Shown here: piece by piece, positions 1-6,721 of the stretch | Layout of the letters: every line of letters begins with the position of its first letter | Numbering within the stretch: position 1 is the stretch's first letter | Source of the DNA: Dehalococcoidales bacterium | GTDB taxonomy: Bacteria; Chloroflexota; Dehalococcoidia; Dehalococcoidales; RBG-16-60-22 | Reading direction: 5' to 3' | Assembly: GCA_030606585.1 (NCBI GenBank) | Contig: JAUWGD010000027.1 | Location: forward strand, 1 to 15,580 | DNA: 15,580 nucleotides | Notes under the pieces: generated by a model | Database searches by the model: none | Seen by the model: only the letters and a program-made list of their open reading frames with translations | What the model was told of the DNA's origin: nothing | Made by a program: the position numbers and the translations under genes

Positions 1-698
1 TCCGGATGCAGGAAATCCCCATACCATTTGCCGATAATTTCTTTCCGTTTGTAACCGAGCGTTTTCAGCCATGTCGGATTTACATCAATGAAACAGCCAT
101 CTTCATCCAGCGATTGATAAGATAAAGGGGCATTGTCATAAGTTACTCTGTATTTCTCCTCGCTTTCCCTCAGTGCCACCTCCGCCCGCTTGCGCTCGGT
201 AAGGTCCTGGTACATGGACATAAATTGACTATCCCCGCCCCAGATGATTTCCTTACGAAACACCTGTAAATTTCTGACCTCGCCGTCCGGGCGCCGGATG
301 TTTAGTTCGTAGTCGCCCGTGAGAAACTCCCCCCGGTTCCTCATCTCTTTTCTTTCTTGGTGACCGGCATAGCTCTCCAGAGTATAGAGCTGTTTCCTGG
401 GTAACGCTTTTAGTTCTTCAACGCTGCCCAGTCCGCAGATATCCAGAACGGTCTGATTGGCATAAAGTAGTTCACCACCTTCGGTAACGATGCGGATTCC
501 CACGGGGCATATATCCATGGCGTTACGGAAGTTCTGCTCCGACTCTATGTATGCCTCTTCAAGCTCCCTGACGCCGAGTAGGGCGGCATCACGCTCGCTG
601 ATAATTTCATCAACGTCACCGACACGCAGGCTGGCAATAAGCGCTTCGGACTCTGCCAGCTTCTTTTTCAATTCCTCATAGGTCGGTCTTTTACTCAT
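1..698 (-). CDS. PAS-domain sensor/signalling protein (N-terminal part; cut by left window edge)
   Basis: Open reading frame on the minus strand with no stop before base 1; 232 complete codons are visible. It starts at the second of two adjacent ATGs (698), which leaves a workable 4-nt gap to the AAGGGG purine run; the first ATG (701) is only 1 nt from it. Residues about 1-50 are charged and heptad-like (KRPTYEELKKKLAES), probably a coiled coil. A first PAS domain follows at about 54-170 (SEQNFRNAMDICPVGIRIV ... RPDGEVRNLQVFRKE ... MYQDLTERKRAE, the typical PAS/PAC ending). A second PAS begins at about 176 (LRESEEKYRVTYDNAPL ... VNPTWLKTLGYKRKEIIGK). PAS arrays sense redox state or ligands. 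The output domain (histidine kinase, diguanylate cyclase or other) lies outside the window and cannot be told. No signal peptide or membrane segment is visible, so it is probably cytoplasmic. It is divergent from the AOR gene. Confidence 0.9.
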   Translation of the reverse strand, partial: MSKRPTYEELKKKLAESEALIASLRVGDVDEIISERDAALLGVRELEEAYIESEQNFRNAMDICPVGIRIVTEGGELLYANQTVLDICGLGSVEELKALPRKQLYTLESYAGHQERKEMRNRGEFLTGDYELNIRRPDGEVRNLQVFRKEIIWGGDSQFMSMYQDLTERKRAEVALRESEEKYRVTYDNAPLSYQSLDEDGCFIDVNPTWLKTLGYKRKEIIGKWYGDFLHP

Positions 699-766
699 CA
701 TACCCCTTGGTAGCACCTAAAGAGGACAAATGTATTCGGTTTTATCATACGGTTACAATCCTATAG

Positions 767-794
767 TGTATAGCTTATCGTATAAATATGTCAA
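767..794 (-). promoter_or_regulatory. Candidate sigma-70-type promoter for the PAS gene
   Basis: On the minus strand a perfect TTGACA (-35, bases 794-789) lies 16 nt from TATACA (-10, bases 772-767, four of six matches). It would give a leader of about 60 nt before the ATG at 698. The -35 overlaps the left copy of a direct repeat (see the repeat at 782-813), so a regulator could act here. Motif inspection only. Confidence 0.4.
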
Positions 795-813
795 GTGGCA
801 TAAATATCGTCAA
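782..813. repeat. Short imperfect direct repeat in the PAS/AOR divergent gap
   Basis: ATAAATAT occurs at 782-789 and again at 800-807, each followed by GTCAA (790-794 and 809-813; one extra base in the second copy). The period of 18-19 bp is nearly two helical turns, the usual spacing of tandem regulator sites. It overlaps the -35 of the PAS promoter and lies about 77 bp upstream of the AOR -35. The rest of the 253-bp gap is A+T-rich with no gene. Confidence 0.4.
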
Positions 814-889
814 TAGGAGAGCCAGATGACGCAAAATATTTTAAAAAATGTCACCTGAAGCTCCCGTTAAACCAGGTATAATTAATGCT

Positions 890-917
890 TTTACAGTGGT
901 TGCCATCATGCTATAGT
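890..917 (+). promoter_or_regulatory. Candidate sigma-70-type promoter for the AOR gene
   Basis: TTTACA (-35, 890-895, five of six matches) and TATAGT (-10, 912-917, five of six matches) are separated by 16 bp. Transcription would start near 924, giving a leader of about 28 nt that contains the GGGGGG ribosome-binding run at 940-945. A second TATAAT at 877-882 lacks a good -35. Confidence 0.5.
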
Positions 918-951
918 AGGATATACCGGTCTGCTTTTCGGGGGGTTAAGT

Positions 952-2868
952 TTGGCTGATTTCGGTTATGCCGGAGAAATATTAAAGGTAAATTTATCCG
1001 ACGGAGCAATTACCAGGCTGCCGGCTGCCGATTATGCGGACAGGTTTCTGGGGGGGAGGGGTATCGGAGCCAAACTCTACTGGGACATGGTACCGCCCCG
1101 TACCGGAGCCCTCGAGCCTGATAACTGTTTTATCTGCGCCAGTGGTCCCGCCGCCGGCTTTAACCGTCTGGCCGGTGGCAGGTGGATAATCTGCGCGAAA
1201 TCGCCCGCCGGAGAACCGGAATCCTTTAACTACGCTAACCTGGGAGACAGCTGGGGCATAAGACTGAAATATGCCGGTTACGATGCTCTGGTGGTTCAGG
1301 GAAAAGCCGAGAAGCCCGTTTATATCTATGTTCGTGACGGTAACGCCGAAATACGGGATGCATCTCACCTCTGGGGAAAATCGGCTTTTGAAGCCGGCGA
1401 CAGCCTGAAAACGGAACTTGGTAAAGGGGTGAGTGTCCTGACCATCGGACCCGCCGCCGAAAACACGGTTATCTTCGCCACCGTGCTGGCCGATGGCGGT
1501 GCCTCCGGCTCGGGCGGACTCGGCAGTGTTATGGGGTCGAAGATGCTGAAGGCTATAGTCGTCGCTGGAGATAAAAAGCCGATAGCCGCTAACCCGGAAA
1601 GACTCAGCAGTCTTGCCGACCGTCTTTTTCAGCTGGTTAAGGGCAACGCGCCGGCTCTCGGCTGGGTCATACCCGGACGAACCAGGCCCCGCGCCTGCTA
1701 TGGCTGCGGCATCGGCTGCTCCCGTCAATCGTACACGGATGGAAACGGGCGCCGCTATAAATCTTTCTGCCAGCCGATAGATTCCTACCGCCGACCCGCC
1801 GAGAAATACGGAAACAACAGTGTCGAGGTGTCACTGCTGGCGGCGCGGTTGTGTGACGGCTACGGGCTCGATTCTTCCGTGATGCAGGCTATGATTGAGT
1901 GGCTTATCAGGTGTTATAAGGAAGGCGTTTTAACCGAGAAGGATACCGGGCTGCCGCTTTCGAAGATAGGCAGCGTAGAATTTATCGAAGAGCTTACCCG
2001 GAAGATAGCCTTCAGAGAGGGTTTCGGGGACCTTCTCGCCCGGGGCACTATCAGTGCGGCGCGGTCAATCGGCGGCCGGGCGGAGGAACTGATAAGCTAT
2101 TCCGTCCTGACCCGCGCCAATGAATTGAGGGACTATGACCCCAGGCTGATACCGCATAACGCGCTGCTTTACGCCACCGAACCGAGAAGGCCGATACAGC
2201 AGCTTCATGAAGCCAGCACGACTCTGGTACGCTGGTCCGGCTGGTATAATGGGGAGGAAGGTGCCTTTTTATCGTCCGGGGCCATGCGCAAGCTTGCGGA
2301 GACCTTCTGGGGGAGCGCTACGGCGGCGGACTACTCCACGTACGAAGGGAAAGCACTGGCTTCAAAGAAAATCCAGGACCGATGGCATGCCCTGGAAAGC
2401 CTCGTCCTTTGCGACCTCTACTGGCCCGTTATCTGCAGCGGGAACACCGCGGACCACCAGGGCGACTCATCCATGGAGAGCCGGGTGCTATCGGCTATAA
2501 CGGGCAGGGAAATAGACGAAGCAGAATTGAATATTATTGGCGAAAGAATCTTCAACCTGCAGCGGGCAGTCATGATGAGGCAGGGGTGGGGTGGCAGAGA
2601 GGGAGACAGGCTGCTGGACTACCTGCACAGCGAGCCGTTGCAGTACCTGCGTTTCAACCGCGAATGCACCGTCCTGGGTAGGGACGGTGAGGTTGCCAGT
2701 CGGCAGGGGACGGTGGTGGACAGGGCGGAGTTCGAGAAGATGAAGGATGAGTATTACGCGCTGCGGGGCTGGGACGTCCAAAGCGGACTGCAAACGAGGG
2801 TCGGACTTGAGAAGCTTCAACTTAAAGATATTACCGACGACCTCGAAGGCCGGGGGCTTTTGAAGTAG
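952..2868 (+). CDS. Aldehyde:ferredoxin oxidoreductase family protein (tungsten/molybdopterin enzyme), divergent
   Basis: The 638 residues match the usual AOR length. AOR enzymes oxidise aldehydes to acids (or reduce acids) with ferredoxin, using tungsto-bispterin and one [4Fe-4S] cluster in the cytoplasm. The N-terminal domain is recognisable: GYAGEILKVNL (5-15), FLGGRGIGAKLYWD (32-45), SGPAAGF (64-70), LKYAGYDALVVQGKAEKPVY (105-124). The cluster motif CYGCGIGC gives Cys249, 252 and 256; the fourth ligand is probably Cys487 in LVLCDLY. The C-terminus (YYALRGWDVQSG, 601-612) is typical. Odd: the region after YDPR (395-398) reads LIPHNALLYATEPRRPIQQLH, where most AORs have a G-rich stretch and an RGxxH-like motif, and FNYANLGDSWG (92-102) replaces the usual GG-containing pterin segment. 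It may therefore be an uncommon subfamily with another substrate. It starts at TTG (952), 6 nt after a GGGGGG run; no ATG start fits. It ends 4 bp from the convergent glcF-like gene. There is no adjacent ferredoxin or MoaD-like gene. Confidence 0.9.
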   Translation: MADFGYAGEILKVNLSDGAITRLPAADYADRFLGGRGIGAKLYWDMVPPRTGALEPDNCFICASGPAAGFNRLAGGRWIICAKSPAGEPESFNYANLGDSWGIRLKYAGYDALVVQGKAEKPVYIYVRDGNAEIRDASHLWGKSAFEAGDSLKTELGKGVSVLTIGPAAENTVIFATVLADGGASGSGGLGSVMGSKMLKAIVVAGDKKPIAANPERLSSLADRLFQLVKGNAPALGWVIPGRTRPRACYGCGIGCSRQSYTDGNGRRYKSFCQPIDSYRRPAEKYGNNSVEVSLLAARLCDGYGLDSSVMQAMIEWLIRCYKEGVLTEKDTGLPLSKIGSVEFIEELTRKIAFREGFGDLLARGTISAARSIGGRAEELISYSVLTRANELRDYDPRLIPHNALLYATEPRRPIQQLHEASTTLVRWSGWYNGEEGAFLSSGAMRKLAETFWGSATAADYSTYEGKALASKKIQDRWHALESLVLCDLYWPVICSGNTADHQGDSSMESRVLSAITGREIDEAELNIIGERIFNLQRAVMMRQGWGGREGDRLLDYLHSEPLQYLRFNRECTVLGRDGEVASRQGTVVDRAEFEKMKDEYYALRGWDVQSGLQTRVGLEKLQLKDITDDLEGRGLLK

Positions 2869-2872
2869 CCGG

Positions 2873-4156
2873 TTACTCGAACAACTCCATGATGTGCATG
2901 ACTTTCTGAGGCATACCGTGCCGGGTGATGCTATCGATAAGCTGTATCTGGCAGCCGGGGCAGTCGGTCACGACGATATCCGCACCCGTCGAATCGATAC
3001 TGGCGGCTTTCTTATCGGCTATTTTCTTTGATAAATCGTAGAAGTAAATACTGAAAGTCCCCGCCATGCCGCAGCAGCGGTCGGCATCGGGCATTTCCAC
3101 GTAGTTGATATCCGGTATTGATTTTAATATCTTACGCGGCTGCTCCTTGATACCCAGGTAGCGCCCCAGGTGGCACGGCTCATGCCAGGTCACGGTCTTG
3201 CCCTTGAATTCACCGGCGACGCGGTAAGCGGATGGGGGCAGTTGCAGTACGTCCACCAGGAACTGGGTGATGTCCTTTATCTTATCAGCGAAATCCGTAT
3301 ATTCACGCTTCCTTTCCTCATTATCGGCCAGGAACTTGCCGTAGTCCTTCATCGCCGAGGCGCAGGTAGCGCAGTCGGTAATTATATAGTCGAGTTCTTT
3401 AAAAGCCTTAACGTTGGCATCGGCCATCCGGCGGCCGGTGGCGAAGTCGCCCGCCCCGAGGAATACCGGCGCCCCGCAACACCCCTGGCCCCGCGGCACG
3501 ACCACCTCCACGCCGTTCCTGTTTAAGAAATCAATTATCTTCTTACCGAGTTCAGGAAAAACAAAATCGGTCATGCAGCCGGTGAAATAGCCGACCGTAT
3601 ATTTCACTTCAACACCCGCGGGGGGCTTGTTGATTTCCGGTACCGACTGCCGCAGAAATTTAGGGGCTATCTGCGGGATATGCCTGCCTTTGCCGAGTGC
3701 CGAGAGGAAAAAGGACAAATGCCGGATGGTTCCCTCTGTTTTCGGCAGGAATATTCCCTGGAACCATGAGGCCAGTCTCACTATGTAACCGAACAACCGT
3801 CGCCGGGGCAGCAGCCAGCGATAGACCAGGTTATAAGGGAAGGACAACCCCTTCAGCCTTACCTTATCGGCACGGGCGGCGGTAATTACCGTCGGCACCT
3901 GGGTACCGGCCGGGCAGTTCTCGGCGCAGGTCATGCACAAAGTGCAACGGTTAAGCTGCTCGGCCATTTTGTCGGTGGCCTCCAGTTCGCCGTCCAGCAG
4001 CGCCCTGATGAGCATAATCTTGCCGCGCGCCACCGAAGATTCGATATGCTCCTCCTGGTACACGGGACAGTAGGACATGCAGAATCCGCACTTGGTACAC
4101 TTATCGAGGTCGTCTTTAAACCTGTCTATCTGCTCGTAGCTGAGTCTATTTGTCAT
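2873..4156 (-). CDS. GlcF/HdrD-like Fe-S subunit: two [4Fe-4S] ferredoxin motifs plus two CCG domains
   Basis: The 427-residue protein is a probable electron-transfer partner of the upstream GlcD-like flavoprotein, passing electrons from a 2-hydroxy acid to quinone or another acceptor. Two ferredoxin motifs lie at the N-terminus: CTKCGFCMSYCP (Cys20, 23, 26, 30) and CTLCMTCAENCP (Cys71, 74, 77, 81). Two cysteine-rich CCG domains follow. The first has GCM (Cys194), GQGCCGAP (Cys226-227) and DCATC (262, 265). The second has HEPCHLGRYL (Cys328), DRCCGMAG (Cys361-362) and DCPGCQIQL (399, 402). This is the GlcF, GlpC and HdrD architecture. The linker 105-135 is basic and aromatic (PYNLVYRWLLPRRRLFGYIV), perhaps a membrane-associating segment but not a clear transmembrane helix. 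It starts at ATG 4156 with only a weak ribosome-binding site. It lies 126 bp downstream of the glcD-like gene across a structured repeat. Substrate unknown. Confidence 0.88.
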   Translation of the reverse strand: MTNRLSYEQIDRFKDDLDKCTKCGFCMSYCPVYQEEHIESSVARGKIMLIRALLDGELEATDKMAEQLNRCTLCMTCAENCPAGTQVPTVITAARADKVRLKGLSFPYNLVYRWLLPRRRLFGYIVRLASWFQGIFLPKTEGTIRHLSFFLSALGKGRHIPQIAPKFLRQSVPEINKPPAGVEVKYTVGYFTGCMTDFVFPELGKKIIDFLNRNGVEVVVPRGQGCCGAPVFLGAGDFATGRRMADANVKAFKELDYIITDCATCASAMKDYGKFLADNEERKREYTDFADKIKDITQFLVDVLQLPPSAYRVAGEFKGKTVTWHEPCHLGRYLGIKEQPRKILKSIPDINYVEMPDADRCCGMAGTFSIYFYDLSKKIADKKAASIDSTGADIVVTDCPGCQIQLIDSITRHGMPQKVMHIMELFE

Positions 4157-4173
4157 CCGAGTTCCACTTAATG

Positions 4174-4265
4174 CCGACTAAAAAACTAACTGTCGTAGTC
4201 GGGCTTGACCCGACTATCCAGAATCCCCTTGCCCCCCCTGGATTCCAGCCTGCGCTGGAATGACA
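4174..4265. repeat. Compound inverted-repeat element between the glcD-like and glcF-like genes
   Basis: Three hairpins lie side by side: TAGTCGGG (4196-4203)/CCCGACTA (4209-4216) with loop cttga; ATCCAG (4216-4221)/CTGGAT (4238-4243); and ATTCCAGC (4242-4249)/GCTGGAAT (4254-4261) with loop CTGC. Outer TGTC (4191-4194) and GACA (4262-4265) bound the unit. The form '..GGGCTTGACCC.. CTGGATTCCAGC..GCTGGAATGACA' resembles dispersed intergenic palindromes known in many bacterial genomes. An extra CCGACTA at 4174-4180 can also pair with TAGTCGG at 4196-4202, so in the minus-strand transcript two hairpins exclude each other. On that strand a run of six Ts (4186-4181) follows the first stem by about 10 nt. 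No second copy is in the window. Confidence 0.8.
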
Positions 4266-4282
4266 TTTTCGCGATTTGACGG

Positions 4283-5680
4283 CTAGTTTTCATTTGATGA
4301 TGTTTCTTCCCAGATTTTGCCGGGATTGAGGATGTGATTGGGGTCGAGTACATCCTTGATTGATTTCATTATTTCTATGGCCGCGGGGTCCATGGCTTTC
4401 TTCAGAAAACGCTGCTTCTCCAGGCCGATGCCGTGCTCGCCGGAAAGCACGCCGCCCAGAGTCAGAGCTATCTCGATAATTTCTTCAACGCATTTTAAAG
4501 AACGGTTATAATGCTCTTTGTTTCGACTGTCCGTAAGCACCACCGGGTGGAAATTGCCGTCGCCGATATGCCCGGCAAAGCTGATGGGCACGTCGTATTT
4601 TTTTGCGCTTTCCTGGCCGAGCTTAATAAAATCGGCTATCTTATCGCGCGGCACGGACACGTCCTCGTTAACGATGGTATAGGTACGGCTGGAGATATCG
4701 GAGAAGTGGGCGGTCCTGGCCTGCCAGTATCGGTCGGCCTCCGCCTGGTCTTGCGCCACCCTGACCTCGCCCGCTCTGCTTTTACAGATATCCACGACCT
4801 GCTGCGCTTCGGCGTCTACGGTTTCCGGCAGCCCGTCGACCTGTATAAGAAGAATTACCTGTGACTTATCGAGAATTTCATCCGGCAGGAGCCCGCGGAA
4901 CTTTTCGAACGTCCAGTTATCCACGAACTCTACTTTCGAAGGCAGGACGCCGCTGGCTATAATTTCGGTAACGGTCTCGCCGGCTACAGCTACATCGCTG
5001 ATAACGGCCACGATGGTCTGGCTGGCCTTCGGCGACGGCAGCAAACGGAGCGTTATCTTGCTGATGACACCCAGCGTCCCCTCGGAGCCGGTAAACAGCA
5101 TCGCCAGTTCGTAACCCGTCCGGTTCTTGGGCGTCAGGCCGCCCAGCTTTACTATTCTACCGTCGGCCAGTACCATCTCAAGGCCGAGCACGTACTGCTT
5201 GGCGACCCCGTATTTCAGGCAGGAAGGCCCCCCGGAGTTCTCCGCCACCACGCCGCCCATCGTGCAACCCTGGGCGCTCTGGGGGTCGGGTGGGAAAAAC
5301 AGCCCTTCTTCAGCCAGGGCGGTCTGCAAGTCCTGGAGGATGACGCCCGGTTCTACCGTAGCGTTCAGGTTGGTCCTGTTAATTTCGATGATTCGATTCA
5401 TCCGCGTGGTGCACAGGACGATGCCGCCCTTAATCGGTATGGAACCGCCGCTGACATTGGTGCCGCCGCCCCGCGGCGTGACGGGCAGGTTGTTTTCGTT
5501 AGCCAGCTTCAGGATATCCGATATCTGTCCGGCATCTGACGGAAGCACGACTACGTCCGGCAGGTGCTGCCACATATTGGTAGCGTCGTAAGAATAAGCG
5601 ACCAGCTCCTCTATCGTTGCCAGCACGTTCTCTTTGCCGACAATCCGGCGCAGGCGGTCGATATGTTTTGAGTTAAACAT
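4283..5680 (-). CDS. GlcD-like FAD-linked oxidase (glycolate/D-lactate dehydrogenase family)
   Basis: The 465 residues are the normal size for the FAD-binding-4/FAD-oxidase-C family, whose members oxidise D-2-hydroxy acids such as glycolate, D-lactate and D-2-hydroxyglutarate to 2-oxo acids. FAD-binding motifs: VTPRGGGTNVSGGS (67-80), PPDPQSAQGCTMGGVVAENS (130-149), GPSCLKYG (151-158) and TGSEGTLGVI (197-206). The C-terminal substrate domain has HIGDGNFHP (371-379), SGEHGIGLEKQ (413-423) and LDPNHILNPGK (445-455), all standard for the family. No signal peptide or membrane segment is seen, so it is a cytoplasmic or peripheral enzyme. It starts at ATG 5680 with a weak GGGA upstream. The Fe-S partner gene follows; there is no GlcE-like third subunit, so this is a two-subunit system. 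A weak promoter (5715-5743) lies inside the palindrome upstream. The exact hydroxy acid cannot be read from sequence. Confidence 0.92.
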   Translation of the reverse strand: MFNSKHIDRLRRIVGKENVLATIEELVAYSYDATNMWQHLPDVVVLPSDAGQISDILKLANENNLPVTPRGGGTNVSGGSIPIKGGIVLCTTRMNRIIEINRTNLNATVEPGVILQDLQTALAEEGLFFPPDPQSAQGCTMGGVVAENSGGPSCLKYGVAKQYVLGLEMVLADGRIVKLGGLTPKNRTGYELAMLFTGSEGTLGVISKITLRLLPSPKASQTIVAVISDVAVAGETVTEIIASGVLPSKVEFVDNWTFEKFRGLLPDEILDKSQVILLIQVDGLPETVDAEAQQVVDICKSRAGEVRVAQDQAEADRYWQARTAHFSDISSRTYTIVNEDVSVPRDKIADFIKLGQESAKKYDVPISFAGHIGDGNFHPVVLTDSRNKEHYNRSLKCVEEIIEIALTLGGVLSGEHGIGLEKQRFLKKAMDPAAIEIMKSIKDVLDPNHILNPGKIWEETSSNEN

Positions 5681-5699
5681 TAAAAATCCCGGATACGCT

Positions 5700-5793
5700 A
5701 AGTCCTCTATTAATACTTTAGCGTGTTGGGGTTATTCGTTCAAGCTGGTAGCTTGATGATTCCCGCTGAAAAGTATTATCATGGCTAGGACTT
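5700..5793. repeat. About 94-bp nested palindrome in the glcD/SDR divergent gap
   Basis: Nested arms match around a common centre: AAGTCCT (5700-5706) with AGGACTT (5787-5793); TAATACTT (5711-5718) with AAGTATTA (5771-5778); AGCG (5720-5723) with CGCT (5764-5767); and an inner hairpin TCAAGCT (5740-5746)/AGCTTGA (5750-5756) with loop ggt. Short GGG/CC pairing (5728-5731, 5762-5763) may add to it. This long imperfect stem would form in either transcript or as a cruciform. It could be a MITE-like insertion, a structured leader RNA, or a set of operator sites. It matches no riboswitch class that I recognise. Confidence 0.8.
5715..5743 (-). promoter_or_regulatory. Weak candidate promoter for the glcD-glcF pair
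   Basis: On the minus strand TTGAAC (5743-5738) and TAAAGT (5720-5715) are separated by 17 bp; each matches the consensus at four of six positions. It lies inside the nested palindrome, so folding or protein binding there would interfere with it. Weak evidence. Confidence 0.25.
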
Positions 5794-5825
5794 GAACGCA
5801 TTAATCGAAAATTAAGGAGGAATAC

Positions 5826-6653
5826 ATGCTGCTACCCGATAAAGTTGCCATTATAAACGGCGGGGCTACGGGGATGGGCCGCAGTACGGCCATAAAATTC
5901 GCCGAGGAAGGCTGCTCCAGCGTCATCGCCGATGTTAATGAGGCGGGAGCCATGGAGACGGTAAAAGAGGTCGAAAAGCGAGGCAAGGAATGCCTTTTCG
6001 TCAACTGCGATATTACCGACCTCAAGCAAATTAAGAATACGGTAGACCAGACCGTTAAAAAATTCGGCACGGTGCATATTCTGGTAGGATGCGCCGGGGG
6101 CACCCCCAGAACCAGGGGCGGTGCCATTCCAAAGCCGGGCAGCCGGCCCAGGAGAGGCGTTGCCAACCTGGACGAAGCTTTCTGGGACGTGATGCTGGCC
6201 CTGAACCTGAAAGGTCATGCCTTTTTCTGCAAGGAAGTAGCGCCGTACATGATAAAACAGAAATTCGGCAAAATTGTCCTGATTTCTTCTCTGGGAGTGT
6301 TTTCACCACCCATGCCATCATCCGAGTATCATTCCGCCAAAGCCGGAATACTGGGACTTGTCTACAACCTGGCCTTCGAGCTGGCTCCCAGCAACATCAA
6401 TGTTAACGGTATTCTGCCGGGCCCCATAAAAACGCCCTTCTATGACCCCTTGATGGCCAATTTGTCGGAGAAAGAAAAAGAGGCCAAGTTCGACGAGATG
6501 GGTAGGTCGGTGCCTTTGCAGAGAATCGGTCTGCCGGAAGATGTTGCCAATGTGGTTCTCTTCTTTGCGTCGGAAATGTCATCTTATATTTCCGGCGAGA
6601 CCTTGATTGTGGGCGGCGGTAAGCCGATACCAGTATACCGTGAAATGCTTTAG
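5826..6653 (+). CDS. Short-chain dehydrogenase/reductase (FabG-like SDR)
   Basis: A 275-residue classical SDR that uses NAD(P) to oxidise an alcohol or reduce a carbonyl; the substrate is unknown. Visible motifs: cofactor loop GGATGMG (12-18), acidic Asp36 after beta-2 (VIADVN), which favours NAD(H), CDITD (61-65), VGCAGG (87-92, the NNAG position), Asn127, and the catalytic Ser154 or 155, Tyr168 and Lys172 (SSEYHSAK). LPGPIKTPF (197-205) and the ending SGETLIVGGG (256-265) are typical. Odd: residues about 93-115 form a basic, proline/glycine-rich insertion between beta-4 and alpha-4 (TPRTRGGAIPKPGSRPRRG), longer than in most FabG-like enzymes and near the active site. The start at ATG 5826 is certain, with AAGGAGG at 5814-5820. 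It is transcribed alone, divergent from glcD and convergent with the hydrolase operon, and ends before a strong hairpin. Confidence 0.93.
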   Translation: MLLPDKVAIINGGATGMGRSTAIKFAEEGCSSVIADVNEAGAMETVKEVEKRGKECLFVNCDITDLKQIKNTVDQTVKKFGTVHILVGCAGGTPRTRGGAIPKPGSRPRRGVANLDEAFWDVMLALNLKGHAFFCKEVAPYMIKQKFGKIVLISSLGVFSPPMPSSEYHSAKAGILGLVYNLAFELAPSNINVNGILPGPIKTPFYDPLMANLSEKEKEAKFDEMGRSVPLQRIGLPEDVANVVLFFASEMSSYISGETLIVGGGKPIPVYREML

Positions 6654-6670
6654 CGGCTTAAAACTTTAAA

Positions 6671-6703
6671 CGAAAGAGGGGGAGCAGAGATGCTCCCCCT
6701 TCG
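6671..6703. terminator. Bidirectional hairpin terminator between SDR and the cyclase operon
   Basis: AGGGGGAGC (6677-6685) and GCTCCCCCT (6692-6700) form a perfect 9-bp G+C-rich stem with loop agagat; flanking CGAA/TTCG can extend or shift the stem. It lies in the 68-bp gap between the convergent stop codons. T-runs are modest on both sides (TTCGATTTA on plus; CTTTCGTTTAAAGTTTT on minus), slightly better for the minus-strand operon. Confidence 0.75.
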
Positions 6704-6721
6704 ATTTACGACTCTACAGAC

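Noticed and set aside
490..681. Small serine-rich plus-strand frame
   Set aside because: Antisense to the PAS protein coiled coil and first PAS domain.
994..1728. Long open frame (244 codons) antisense to the AOR gene
   Set aside because: Lies wholly inside the well-supported AOR gene, has no recognisable domain, and reflects G+C-rich codon usage on the other strand.
5700..5793. A known riboswitch or tRNA in the palindrome
   Set aside because: No conserved aptamer motif or cloverleaf with a T-loop is visible; kept as an unassigned structured element.
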